Assembly (NCBI GenBank): GCA_015061615.1
Contig: SUWE01000004.1
Span: forward strand, 26,244-90,243
Origin: Lentisphaerota bacterium
Lineage (GTDB): Bacteria > Verrucomicrobiota > Lentisphaeria > Victivallales > Victivallaceae
Length of the DNA: 64,000 nt
Direction of reading: 5' to 3'
Positions 24,236 through 33,089 of this stretch are shown here, piece by piece. Both the position numbers and the translations under genes were made by a program. The notes under the pieces are model-generated. The model had not been told where the DNA came from. It saw only the letters and a program-made list of their open reading frames with translations, and searched no databases. Position 1 is the first letter of the stretch. Each line of letters opens with the position of its first letter.

Positions 24236-25045
24236 ATGAAAAATCCCGGCGACATTCCACTGATGATACTCTGCGGCGGCAAAGGAACCCGTCTGCGTGA
24301 TGTGACCGAACTGCTCCCCAAACCGATGGTCGCCATCGGAGAACAGCCCATTGTCTGGCATATCATGAAAAGTTATGCCGCATTCGGCGTGCGCCGTTTC
24401 ATCCTCTGTCTGGGATACAAACGCGAAGCATTCGTCGATTACTTCATGAATTATCATCTGCGCACTTCCGATGCGACCATCCGTCTCGGTCACACGCCGG
24501 AAATCACCTTTCACGGGGAATCCGACGAGGCGGACTGGGAAGTGACACTGGCTTATACCGGTGAAGAATCCATGACCGGTTACCGCGTTTTCAAGGCGTC
24601 AAGATATCTCAAAGATGATGATGAAAACTTCTTCCTCACCTATGGTGACGGAGTAAGCGACGTCAATATCGACAAACTTTACAAAAGCCACCTGAAAAAC
24701 AACAACACCGTTACCGTAACTGCCGTCCATCCCGAAGCGCGTTTCGGTCAGATGCTGCTTGACGGCGATCAGGTGAACAGTTTTGATGAAAAGCCGCCGC
24801 GCGGCGAAGGATATATCAACGGCGGATTCATGGTGATGAAAAAAGAGTTCGTTTCAGAATATCTTGCCGCTGATGAAAACCTCTTTCTGGAAAGGACTCC
24901 GCTCCGCGGAGCCGCCTCAGACGGGAAAATGGGTGTTTACCGCCACGAGGGATTTTGGCAGTGCATGGACAATCAGCGTGAATACATTCTGCTCAATGAG
25001 TTGTGGAACAAACGCAAAGCTCCGTGGACAAAATATTGGAAATAA
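24236..25045 (+). CDS. rfbF: Glucose-1-phosphate cytidylyltransferase
   Basis: The 269-residue protein joins CTP and glucose 1-phosphate to CDP-glucose, the first step to CDP-3,6-dideoxyhexoses. The N-terminus MILCGGKGTRLRDVTELLPK is the nucleotidyltransferase signature with GG.GTRL and the catalytic Lys. FFLTYGDGVSDV and the EARFGQMLLDGDQVNSFDEK region are characteristic of RfbF rather than RmlA. I start it at ATG 24236, with AAGGA upstream; a longer frame from 24197 runs into the previous gene. It is followed after 6 bp by rfbG. Confidence 0.94.
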   Translation: MKNPGDIPLMILCGGKGTRLRDVTELLPKPMVAIGEQPIVWHIMKSYAAFGVRRFILCLGYKREAFVDYFMNYHLRTSDATIRLGHTPEITFHGESDEADWEVTLAYTGEESMTGYRVFKASRYLKDDDENFFLTYGDGVSDVNIDKLYKSHLKNNNTVTVTAVHPEARFGQMLLDGDQVNSFDEKPPRGEGYINGGFMVMKKEFVSEYLAADENLFLERTPLRGAASDGKMGVYRHEGFWQCMDNQREYILLNELWNKRKAPWTKYWK

Positions 25046-25051
25046 TCAATC

Positions 25052-26140
25052 ATGTTCGATTCAATATACAAAGGCAGAAAAGTTCTGATCACCGGGCATA
25101 CCGGATTCAAAGGTTCGTGGCTGGCGGCGTGGCTGAAAATGCTCGGCGCCGATGTGTGCGGTATCGCCCTTGAGCCGGAAACTGCTCCTGCCCACTGGAA
25201 TTTGCTGGCTTTGGATGTAAAATCGGTCATCTGTGATATCCGCGACCGGGAAAAACTTCAAAAGATATTTGCGGAGTTTCAGCCGGAAACTGTCTTTCAT
25301 CTGGCGGCGCAGCCGATCGTTCTGCGCTCATACGGGATACCGGTGGAAACTTTTGAAATAAATGTGATGGGCACGGCAAATATCCTTGAGTGCTGCCGCA
25401 ACACTCCGTCAGTACGGGCGATAGTCGCCGTGACCAGTGACAAATGCTATGAAAACAGGGAGCAGACAGCCGGCTACACCGAATCCGACCCGATGGGCGG
25501 TTACGACCCGTACAGCGCCTCAAAGGGATGCAGTGAACTGGTGATAAACTCCTGGCGCAGATCGTTTTTCAACATTGAAGATTACGGGAAAAAACACCAT
25601 ACGCTTCTGGCAAGCGGCAGAGCAGGCAATGTCATAGGCGGCGGGGACTGGGCGGCGAACCGGCTTATTCCTGATATCGTCAAAGCGGCGGCGGAAAAGA
25701 AAGCGGTACTTATCCGCAATCCGCGCTCGACCCGTCCGTGGCAGCATGTTCTTGAACCTTTAAGCGGATATTTGCAGCTTGGTGCGGAACTGTTCAAGGG
25801 CAGCACCAACACGGCAGAGGCGTGGAACTTCGGTCCTGACAACAGCGGAATAATCGACGTCGGTACCGCCGCAAAAAAAATGCAGGAGTATTGGGAGGAT
25901 ATCGAACTTGACTTCGGAACTCCACCAAAGCAGCCGCATGAAGCCGGATTGCTCCACCTCAACTGCGAAAAAGCGGAAAAAAAGCTGCAATGGCACGGTG
26001 TGCTGAGCGCTGATGAAATGTTTGAATTTACCGCAACGTGGTACAAAGAATTTTATCTGAATAACAAAACAGTGAGCTTTGAACAGCTTGAAAAGTATCT
26101 GCATTTGGCAGAGGAACGGAATTTGAAATGGACGGAATAA
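25052..26140 (+). CDS. rfbG: CDP-glucose 4,6-dehydratase
   Basis: The 362-residue protein is an extended SDR converting CDP-glucose to CDP-4-keto-6-deoxyglucose with tightly bound NAD. It has VLITGHTGFKGSWLAAWL (the GHTGFKGSW variant is diagnostic of RfbG), FHLAAQP, TSDKCYEN and YDPYSASKGCSE (YxxxK). Later conserved blocks include AGNVIGGGDWA and RPWQHVLEPLSGYL. Its end overlaps the rfbH start by 13 bp, so the two are translated together. The product is the substrate of RfbH. Confidence 0.95.
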   Translation: MFDSIYKGRKVLITGHTGFKGSWLAAWLKMLGADVCGIALEPETAPAHWNLLALDVKSVICDIRDREKLQKIFAEFQPETVFHLAAQPIVLRSYGIPVETFEINVMGTANILECCRNTPSVRAIVAVTSDKCYENREQTAGYTESDPMGGYDPYSASKGCSELVINSWRRSFFNIEDYGKKHHTLLASGRAGNVIGGGDWAANRLIPDIVKAAAEKKAVLIRNPRSTRPWQHVLEPLSGYLQLGAELFKGSTNTAEAWNFGPDNSGIIDVGTAAKKMQEYWEDIELDFGTPPKQPHEAGLLHLNCEKAEKKLQWHGVLSADEMFEFTATWYKEFYLNNKTVSFEQLEKYLHLAEERNLKWTE

Positions 26141-27465
26141 AAGCAAAAAAACTCCATGATGAAATCATAGCGAAGGTGGCGGAGTATTATGAGACAGTCC
26201 ACGCTCCGGCGCAGAACGCTCCTTTCGTTGCCGGCAAAAGCCGTGTCAACTATGCCGGAAGAGTCTTCGACGCGGCGGAAATGACCAATCTGGCAGATGC
26301 GGCGCTGGAATTCTGGCTGACCAGCGGCAGATACACAAAAGAGTTTGAAAAAAAACTGGCGGAGCATCTGGGGGTGAAATATGCCCTTATGGTCAACTCC
26401 GGCAGTTCGGCAAATCTGCTGGCATTTTCAGCATTGACCTCGCCGCTTCTGGGAGAGAGAAGAATCAAAAGAGGCGATGAAGTGATAACGGTGGCGTGTG
26501 CGTTCCCGACGACAGTGGCTCCGGTAATACAGTATGGAGCGGTTCCCGTTTTTGTCGATGTGGAGTCAAAAAGCGCCAATATCGACGTGAATGAGCTGGA
26601 AAAGGCACTTTCAGAAAAGAGCAAGGCGGTGATGATAGCGCACACGCTGGGCAATCCGTTCAATTTGAAGAAGGTGAAGGAGTTCTGCGATAAACAGGGA
26701 TTGTTCCTGATCGAAGACAACTGCGACGCGCTGGGGTCGAAATTTGCAGGGAAGTATACCGGAACATGGGGAGATATAGGAACCTCAAGTTTCTATCCTC
26801 CGCACCATTTGACAATGGGAGAAGGGGGAGCGGTCTATACGAATGATCCGCTTTTGAAAAAGGCGATGCTTTCGATAAGGGACTGGGGCAGAGAGTGTTG
26901 GTGCGACTCCGGGGTGGACAACAGTTGCGGATGCAGATTCACCAGACAGTTCGGCAAACTTCCCAAAGGGTACGACCACAAATATGTGTACAGCCACTTC
27001 GGATACAACTTGAAAGCGACTGATTTGCAGGCGGCAATAGGAGTGGCACAGCTGGATAAACTGGAAGGCTTCACAGCGAAACGCAAGGCGAACTTTGCAA
27101 AATTGTACGATGGCTTGAAAGATTTGAAAGAACTGGAAATATTTGAAAAGTATCCGGAAAGTGATCCGGCGTGGTTCGGATTTCTGCTGACGGTGACGGA
27201 AGAAGCCGGATTTACGAGAAATGAATTGACGGAGTATCTGGAAAAGAATCAGATACAGACGCGCAACCTGTTTGCGGGCAATCTGTTGAAACATCCCTGT
27301 TTTGAGGGGTTGGAAGAAAATAAAGATTACCGTGTGATCGGCGGTTTACCGAACACGGAAAGGATAATGAATAACAGCTTCTGGGTGGGAGTCTACCCCG
27401 GAATGACGGAAGAAAAGCTCGACTACATGATTTCAAAAATCCGGGAGTTTTGCGAAAAAGCTTGA
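26128..27465 (+). CDS. rfbH: CDP-4-dehydro-6-deoxyglucose 3-dehydratase (E1)
   Basis: The 445-residue enzyme uses PMP and a [2Fe-2S] cluster to remove the C3 hydroxyl of CDP-4-keto-6-deoxyglucose, giving the 3,6-dideoxy precursor. It is aminotransferase-like, but the PLP lysine is replaced by histidine in SSFYPPHHLTMGEGGAV (about residue 226), the defining RfbH/E1 feature. Cysteines in ECWCDSGVDNSCGCRF supply the cluster. The usual partner reductase E3 (DdhD/AscD) is not in the window, so an unlinked ferredoxin-type donor must serve. The gene uses TTG and AAG codons more than rfbG before it, possibly a different origin. Confidence 0.95.
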   Translation: MDGIKAKKLHDEIIAKVAEYYETVHAPAQNAPFVAGKSRVNYAGRVFDAAEMTNLADAALEFWLTSGRYTKEFEKKLAEHLGVKYALMVNSGSSANLLAFSALTSPLLGERRIKRGDEVITVACAFPTTVAPVIQYGAVPVFVDVESKSANIDVNELEKALSEKSKAVMIAHTLGNPFNLKKVKEFCDKQGLFLIEDNCDALGSKFAGKYTGTWGDIGTSSFYPPHHLTMGEGGAVYTNDPLLKKAMLSIRDWGRECWCDSGVDNSCGCRFTRQFGKLPKGYDHKYVYSHFGYNLKATDLQAAIGVAQLDKLEGFTAKRKANFAKLYDGLKDLKELEIFEKYPESDPAWFGFLLTVTEEAGFTRNELTEYLEKNQIQTRNLFAGNLLKHPCFEGLEENKDYRVIGGLPNTERIMNNSFWVGVYPGMTEEKLDYMISKIREFCEKA

Positions 27466-27489
27466 AAAAAGTATTTGCAGTGCTATATT
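27462..27489 (+). promoter_or_regulatory. Internal promoter of the branched-sugar module
   Basis: TTGAAA (27462-27467), 16 bp, TATATT (27484-27489). The -35 overlaps the rfbH stop codon, and the start of the next gene lies 47 bp downstream. It indicates that the AT-rich module 27536-34969 can be expressed apart from rfbFGH. Confidence 0.6.
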
Positions 27490-27535
27490 ACCCATGAATA
27501 AAGATAATTTTCCGTAAAAAAGGAAGTGGAATAAA

Positions 27536-29062
27536 ATGAAAAACAACTGTTTCGATCGACTGGTCATTCTGGAAATGGCAAACAATCACATGGGTGATGT
27601 TGAACATGGTATCAAACTGATACGCGCATTGAGAGATGCAGTTGCGGGAAAAAACTTCCGCTGCGCTGTAAAATTCCAATACCGCGATCTTGATACGCTC
27701 ATCCATCCTGACTTCAAAAATCGCATGGATATAAAATATATCAAACGCTTTTCCGAAACACGTCTTTCCGAAGAACAGTTTCTCACGCTGAAAAAAGAGG
27801 TGGAAAATTGCGGATTTATCCCGTTGTGTACCCCGTTTGATGAAAATTCAGTGGATATGGTAGTCAAACACGGTTACAGCATGATAAAAATCGCCAGCTG
27901 TTCTTTCAATGACTGGCCGCTTCTGGAAAAAATAGCAGCGGCAGGCAAACCTGTTATTGCCTCCACGGCAGGTGCGGCGCTTGAGGATATAGACAATGTG
28001 GTTTCATTCTTTGAACATCGCAACATTCCGCTGTGTCTGATGCACTGCGTAGGTTCTTATCCCACCCCTGATGCGGATTTGGAAATGAATCAAATCGATT
28101 TTTTCCGTCAGCGTTATCCTGAAATTTCAATCGGTTTTTCAACTCATGAAAACCCGGCAAACTTCGCGCCTGTAATGATTGCTGTTGCCAAAGGTGCAGA
28201 AATCATTGAAAGACACACTGGCTTGGCAACGGAAAAGTATGCGATCAACGGTTACTCTTCCACACCTGAACAGATCGCACAGTGGCTTGATGCGGCAGAA
28301 ATGGCGTATACCATGTGCGGAAAAACTGGCATACGCCGTGATATTTCAGCAAAAGAACACTCTGACTTGCGAGGTTTACAACGCGGAGCATTTGCCAAAG
28401 AACCTATCAGAAAAGGAGAGAAAATATCACCTGACAAACTCTTTTTTGCAATGCCCAATGGCGAAGGGCAATTTATTGCCAATGATTGTTCCAAATACCG
28501 TACTCTTACCGCAGCGGCAGATATTGCTGCTAATGAAGCGGTCACAAAAGATAATGCTTTTATGACCGACAACCGTTCCAAAGTACGGGAAATAATCGGT
28601 GATCTCTGTAAACTTATAAAGGATTCAGGAATCCAGCTTCAGGATAAACTTGATCTTGAACTTTCGCACCACTACGGTCTGGATAAATTTTATGAAGTAG
28701 GTTGCTCAATAATCACTTGCGTAAATCGCGAATATTGCAAAAAGATTCTGCTTCAACTCCCGGGACAATACAATCCAGTGCATACTCACCACAAAAAAGA
28801 AGAAACATTCCATGTGCTTTACGGGACTTTGGAAATAACTCTTGGCGGCGAGAAAAAAGTATATCAGGCAGGTGATATAGTAGTTGTTGAACGCGGAGTT
28901 CCCCATGACTTCGGCACACCGACAGGAGCAGTTATGGAAGAAATTTCCACCACGCACTACAAAAGCGACTCATTCTATGATGACAAAAATATCGCCGAAA
29001 CAGCACTGCGGAAGACATATATGACCTTCTACCGCAGCTGGCTTCAGGGAGAAATAAAATAA
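27536..29062 (+). CDS. NeuB-family sugar-acid synthase fused to a cupin domain
   Basis: The 508-residue protein has an N-terminal NeuB (sialic acid synthase-like) TIM barrel (about 1-270). Typical motifs are EMANNHMGDVEHG (the E.g.NH.G start), AVKFQYRDLDTL, FSETRLSEEQF, CTPFDENSVDM, KIASCSFNDWPLL, GFSTHENPA and AEIIERHTGL. A SAF-like segment follows (about 290-350, RGAFAKEPIRKGEKISPDKLFFAMP). A cupin domain occupies about 390-500, with HTHHKKEETFHVL and GDIVVVERGVPHDF carrying His/Glu metal ligands. NeuB enzymes condense PEP with a sugar. The cupin may bind the product or act as an isomerase. Without NeuA or NeuC neighbours, classical sialic acid synthesis is not supported. The sugar acceptor is unknown. 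Confidence 0.83.
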   Translation: MKNNCFDRLVILEMANNHMGDVEHGIKLIRALRDAVAGKNFRCAVKFQYRDLDTLIHPDFKNRMDIKYIKRFSETRLSEEQFLTLKKEVENCGFIPLCTPFDENSVDMVVKHGYSMIKIASCSFNDWPLLEKIAAAGKPVIASTAGAALEDIDNVVSFFEHRNIPLCLMHCVGSYPTPDADLEMNQIDFFRQRYPEISIGFSTHENPANFAPVMIAVAKGAEIIERHTGLATEKYAINGYSSTPEQIAQWLDAAEMAYTMCGKTGIRRDISAKEHSDLRGLQRGAFAKEPIRKGEKISPDKLFFAMPNGEGQFIANDCSKYRTLTAAADIAANEAVTKDNAFMTDNRSKVREIIGDLCKLIKDSGIQLQDKLDLELSHHYGLDKFYEVGCSIITCVNREYCKKILLQLPGQYNPVHTHHKKEETFHVLYGTLEITLGGEKKVYQAGDIVVVERGVPHDFGTPTGAVMEEISTTHYKSDSFYDDKNIAETALRKTYMTFYRSWLQGEIK

Positions 29063-30852
29063 TGCTGGAAAAAGTTTCTGATTATATTTTCCGTTACCTG
29101 TATGAAAACGCGGGTGTAAAGGAGTGTTTTATGCTCCCGGGCGGCGGCTGTATGCACCTTGTGGATTCTCTTGGAAAAAGTGCCATCCGTTACATACCGA
29201 TGTTGCATGAACAGGCGTGTGCCATTGCTGCGGATGCAGCAGGGCAGTACACTGAAAATCTCGGTGTAGCATTGGTTACGGCGGGACCCGGTTCCACAAA
29301 TGCGATCACTGGCATAGCAGGCTCATGGATCGACTCTACACCTGTACTGATTCTTTCAGGTCAGGCGAAGCATACTGAACTGATGGAAAAACGCGGTATG
29401 CGGCAAATGGGTATTCAGGAAGTGGATACGGTTGAAATAGTTAAACCGCTGACCAAATATGCAACATGTATAAAAGATGCCGCCAATGTGCGTTATGAAG
29501 TTGAAAAAGCCGTGTATATGGCGTGTAACGGCAGAAAAGGTCCGGTATGGCTGGATATTCCAGTTGATATACAGGGGGCATTGATCGACCCTGAAACGCA
29601 GCAGGGTTTTACTCCGCCCGAAATTGAGGATGATTCAGCCAAGTACCGTCAGGCGGCGGAATTTATTCTTGAAGAAATTGCAAAATCCACCCGCCCGGCG
29701 ATATATGCAGGCAACGGAATAAGGGCGGCAAAGCATGTTAAAGAGTTTTTACAGTTTGCAGAAAAATACGGCATACCTGTTCTGACCAGTTGGAAAGCAG
29801 CAGATTTCATAAAAGAGGACCATCCGCTGTATGCAGGCAGACCGGGTATAATCGCTTCACGCGGAGCAAACATCATTCAGCAGACAGCTGATTTCCTGCT
29901 GATTCTGGGAACCCGTCTCGACCTTTGCCAGACAGGATTCAATCATCCGGGATTTGCTCCGAAAGCTCGTAAGGTGATGGTGGATATAGAGTTGCCGGAA
30001 ATCGACAAACTGGAAATGGAGTTTGTTGGAAAATTCGCTCTTGATGCAGGCAAATTACTGGATACGCTTCTGTCGCTTCCAGTAAAAACTGAAGCGGTAA
30101 AATTTGCCCGCTGGGTGGAATTCGCCAAGGAATTGCAAAAACGTTATCCGATAATCACCCCTGAAATGAAAGATGAAAGTGCAGAACTTATCAATCTGTA
30201 CAACTTTGTCGATGAATTATCAGATGTACTGAAAGATGATGATCTGCTTATTCCCGGCAGTTCCGGAGCATGTGCAGAATTTGTCATGCAGGCAATAAAG
30301 ATAAAATCTGATGCGAGGACTTTCAATACACCCGGATTGGGTTCAATGGGCTTTGGTCTGCCCGCTGTGATTGGCGGTGCGGTAGTCTCTGGCAAACGCA
30401 CGATCGGCATTATCGGTGACGGGGGGCTTCAGCACAATATTCAGGAGCTGCAAACGCTGAAAAATCTCAATTTGCCGATAAAATTTTTCGTATTGAACAA
30501 TGGCGGTTACGGTTCTATTGTCAATATGCAGAAGGCAAGATTTGATTCACATTTTGTGGCGAGCAATGCCCAAAGCGGTCTTCATCTGCCTGATTTGAGC
30601 AAACTTATTCCCGCCTACGGTTTGGAATACCGCAAACTGGAATCATCAAAAGATTTGAAAAAATCTATTGAAACTCTGCTTGATCTGCCAGATACAGTAG
30701 TTATTGAAGTGATGACAGATCTTGCGGTACCTTGCGGACCGCGGCTTTCCTCAAAGATGATGCCCGATGGTTCAATGGTCTCACTGCCGATGGAAAATCT
30801 GGCACCATTCCTTGCGGAAGAAGAGTTGAATGAATTATTGAACTGGAAATAA
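29062..30852 (+). CDS. Thiamine diphosphate-dependent enzyme (acetolactate synthase/YerE-like)
   Basis: The 596-residue protein has the three-domain acetolactate synthase layout. The cofactor-activating glutamate lies in MLHEQACAIAADAAGQYT (E50), and the central domain has GTRLDLCQTGF. The ThDP-binding motif GDGGLQHNIQELQTLKNLN (from about 453) precedes FVLNNGGYGS. In a cluster with CDP-3,6-dideoxyhexose genes the nearest precedent is YerE of the yersiniose A pathway, which transfers an acetyl unit from pyruvate to C4 of the CDP-3,6-dideoxy-4-ketosugar. A true catabolic or branched-chain amino-acid enzyme is unlikely without ilvN. The start overlaps the previous stop as TAATG. The YerE role is inference. 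Confidence 0.85.
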   Translation: MLEKVSDYIFRYLYENAGVKECFMLPGGGCMHLVDSLGKSAIRYIPMLHEQACAIAADAAGQYTENLGVALVTAGPGSTNAITGIAGSWIDSTPVLILSGQAKHTELMEKRGMRQMGIQEVDTVEIVKPLTKYATCIKDAANVRYEVEKAVYMACNGRKGPVWLDIPVDIQGALIDPETQQGFTPPEIEDDSAKYRQAAEFILEEIAKSTRPAIYAGNGIRAAKHVKEFLQFAEKYGIPVLTSWKAADFIKEDHPLYAGRPGIIASRGANIIQQTADFLLILGTRLDLCQTGFNHPGFAPKARKVMVDIELPEIDKLEMEFVGKFALDAGKLLDTLLSLPVKTEAVKFARWVEFAKELQKRYPIITPEMKDESAELINLYNFVDELSDVLKDDDLLIPGSSGACAEFVMQAIKIKSDARTFNTPGLGSMGFGLPAVIGGAVVSGKRTIGIIGDGGLQHNIQELQTLKNLNLPIKFFVLNNGGYGSIVNMQKARFDSHFVASNAQSGLHLPDLSKLIPAYGLEYRKLESSKDLKKSIETLLDLPDTVVIEVMTDLAVPCGPRLSSKMMPDGSMVSLPMENLAPFLAEEELNELLNWK

Positions 30853-30856
30853 ATTG

Positions 30857-31984
30857 ATGTTTAACTGCCGTATATGTAAAAATAAATTGCCGGAACAGGC
30901 GGAATTGATTTACCGTCACATGCCGTCATGTTCCCAGCATTTGCCGGAATTTCCGGATAAAAGCGGCATTGATCTTGAAATCGTCACCTGTCCGTGGTGC
31001 GGAGTCGTTCAGTTGCTCAATACTCCGGTAAGTTACTATCGGGAAGTCATCAGAGCGGCGGCATATTCTCCGGAAATGGGGGAATTCCGCAAAAGACAGT
31101 TTGCCCGCTGGGTGGAAAAATACAACTTGCAAGGTAAAAAAATTTTTGAAGCCGGATGCGGAAAAGGTGAGTATTTGCAGTTGATGCAAAATTCTGCTCC
31201 GGTCGATGTTTACGGGATCGAGTACGGCGAAAAATCTGTCGAATCAGCCTGTAAATGCGGTTTGAAAGTTGAAAAAATATTTTTTGATCATGGCAATGAG
31301 AGATTGAAAGATGCTCCGTTTGATGGCTTTTTTATTCTCAATTATTTGGAGCATATTCCAGATTTTTCCGGTTTTATGCGGGGAATTTATAACAATTTGA
31401 ATCCCGGTGCGATTGGCTTGGTGGAAGTTCCGAATTTCGATTTGATGCTGAAAAAAGAGATGTTCAGCGAATTTACCATCGACCATCTTTACTATTTTAC
31501 TGCCGATTCATTAAAACGGGCTTTGGAAATACACGGTTTCGATGTTCTGGATTGTAAAGTGATATGGCATGATTACATAATCAGCGCAGAAGTACGCAAA
31601 AGAGCTGTTCCTGATTTTTCAGGATTCAAAAATGCAGAAAACAAACTTTTTGCGCAGTTGAAGGATTTTCTTGGGAATGCCCCCCCTGAAGATTGCGCTG
31701 TCTGGGGCGCCGGTCATCAGGCATTTGCATTGCTTGCAGGCGCCGGATTAGGGGAGAAAATCAGTGCGATAATAGATTCAGCTCCTTTCAAACAGGGAAA
31801 GTATTCTCCTGCAAGTGCTGTTAAAATCGTTCCGCCTGAGATACTTGAAAACACTCTTATCAAACGGATCATCATTATGACAGGGTCTTACTCTGATGAA
31901 ATCGCCCGGTCAATAAATAAAAACCACCCCGGCAAATTCAAAGTTGCCATCGTTAGAGAAAATAATTTGGAAACAATTAAATAA
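30857..31984 (+). CDS. Class I SAM methyltransferase with zinc-binding N-terminus
   Basis: The 375-residue protein starts with paired cysteines, FNCRICKNKLP and TCPWCGVVQL, as in sugar C-methyltransferases with an N-terminal Zn site. A Rossmann SAM domain follows: KIFEAGCGKGEYLQL (motif I), GIEYGEKSVESA, and FFILNYLEHIPDF. A C-terminal third (about 255-375) carries CAVWGAGHQAFALLAGAGLG and looks like the extra nucleotide-fold domain of the NovU/TylC3 group (Methyltransf_14). It would methylate a nucleotide-sugar or glycan. The start is ATG 30857, or TTG three bases earlier. It follows the ThDP gene by 4 bp. Confidence 0.83.
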   Translation: MFNCRICKNKLPEQAELIYRHMPSCSQHLPEFPDKSGIDLEIVTCPWCGVVQLLNTPVSYYREVIRAAAYSPEMGEFRKRQFARWVEKYNLQGKKIFEAGCGKGEYLQLMQNSAPVDVYGIEYGEKSVESACKCGLKVEKIFFDHGNERLKDAPFDGFFILNYLEHIPDFSGFMRGIYNNLNPGAIGLVEVPNFDLMLKKEMFSEFTIDHLYYFTADSLKRALEIHGFDVLDCKVIWHDYIISAEVRKRAVPDFSGFKNAENKLFAQLKDFLGNAPPEDCAVWGAGHQAFALLAGAGLGEKISAIIDSAPFKQGKYSPASAVKIVPPEILENTLIKRIIIMTGSYSDEIARSINKNHPGKFKVAIVRENNLETIK

Positions 31985-32002
31985 AAAACAAATGAGGTTA
32001 AT

Positions 32003-33070
32003 ATGAGCGAAGAAAAAAGAGCATTGACAGCCGCAGAAACCCAAAAACGCAACCAGCTTCAGAAAGAAAAGCCATATGTTTATGAAAAGATCATGAAATA
32101 TGCCGATAAGGTGAAGCGTGGCGAAAGTATTGCGATTTTGCAGTTTCAGTATGATTACACCTGCAATTTCCGTTGCGACCACTGTTCGGTAAAACGTTTT
32201 CAGGGTAAAAAAAGCGGTCGTTACTTCACCATTCCCGATGTCAGGGAACTTTCAAGACAGGCTGATGAACTCGGTCTTGCCCATCTGGTCATCACTGGCG
32301 GTGAACCGCTGGTGTTCCCCGACCTTGATCAGATCATTGAAGCAGTTGATCCGCAAAAATTCTATATTACCAGTGATACAAACGGCTGGTTGCTCGATGA
32401 TAAAAAAGCAAAGCATCTCAAATCCATCGGGTTGGACAAAATTCAGCTTTCTCTGGATAGTTTGAATGCCGAAGAACATGATTCTTTCCGTCATGCACCG
32501 GGTTCACATGCGCGGGCTCTGCGGGCGATCGACGCGGCTAAAAATGCTGGATTGAATATTATTCTTTCAACGGTAGTCACCCATGACAGGGTCCGTTCTG
32601 ATGAATTTATCGAATATCTGGAATTTGCAAAATCAAAAGATGTTCCGGTGTTCGTAACATACGCAAAACCGGTAGGTTCATGGGAAGGCAACTTCGATGT
32701 TCTCGTCAACCGTGATGATATGAAGTACATGGAAGAACTCGGCAAAACATACAATGTCTTTACCCATTTGACGCCCTCTTACGGCTTGGATTTGGGCTGT
32801 ATCGCCGTCAAACGCATGATTTCCATCACCAAATACGGCGACATTATGCCGTGTCCGTACATTCATGTATCTCTGGGCAACTTCTTTAAAGAACCGCTCA
32901 AAGATATTATTGAACGCGGCTTGAATATCAAGTGTTTCGGCAAAAAGGTCGATACCTGTCTGATTGCGGAAAGTTTGCCATTCATCAAGAAGTACATTGT
33001 ACCGACCTATTCAAAAGAGCTGCCGGTTCCGTGTGATGAAATTTTTTCCGATGCGGACAAAATAAAATAA
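32003..33070 (+). CDS. Radical SAM enzyme of the sugar module
   Basis: The 355-residue protein has the radical SAM cluster motif in YDYTCNFRCDHC (CxxxCxxC), the GGEP motif in LVITGGEPLVF, and KIQLSLDS for the SAM-binding strand. The C-terminus has cysteines (DLGCIAVKR, DIMPCPYIHV, VDTCLIAE) like a short SPASM/twitch domain holding an auxiliary Fe-S cluster. Such enzymes carry out dehydrogenation, epimerisation or carbon-skeleton chemistry, and some act on sugars. The reaction cannot be deduced. A GAGG ribosome site precedes the ATG, and it lies 18 bp after the methyltransferase. Its presence in a nucleotide-sugar cluster suggests an unusual modification. Confidence 0.85.
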   Translation: MSEEKRALTAAETQKRNQLQKEKPYVYEKIMKYADKVKRGESIAILQFQYDYTCNFRCDHCSVKRFQGKKSGRYFTIPDVRELSRQADELGLAHLVITGGEPLVFPDLDQIIEAVDPQKFYITSDTNGWLLDDKKAKHLKSIGLDKIQLSLDSLNAEEHDSFRHAPGSHARALRAIDAAKNAGLNIILSTVVTHDRVRSDEFIEYLEFAKSKDVPVFVTYAKPVGSWEGNFDVLVNRDDMKYMEELGKTYNVFTHLTPSYGLDLGCIAVKRMISITKYGDIMPCPYIHVSLGNFFKEPLKDIIERGLNIKCFGKKVDTCLIAESLPFIKKYIVPTYSKELPVPCDEIFSDADKIK

Positions 33071-33089
33071 TATTTCCGGTATCAAAAAT

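Noticed and set aside
27536..29062. Sialic or legionaminic acid biosynthesis
   Set aside because: Only a NeuB-like domain is present; no CMP-sugar synthetase, hydrolysing epimerase or aminotransferase of those pathways was seen in the window.
29062..30852. ilvB (branched-chain amino-acid acetolactate synthase)
   Set aside because: No small subunit ilvN or other ilv gene nearby, and the gene is embedded between sugar genes, so a YerE-like role is more likely.
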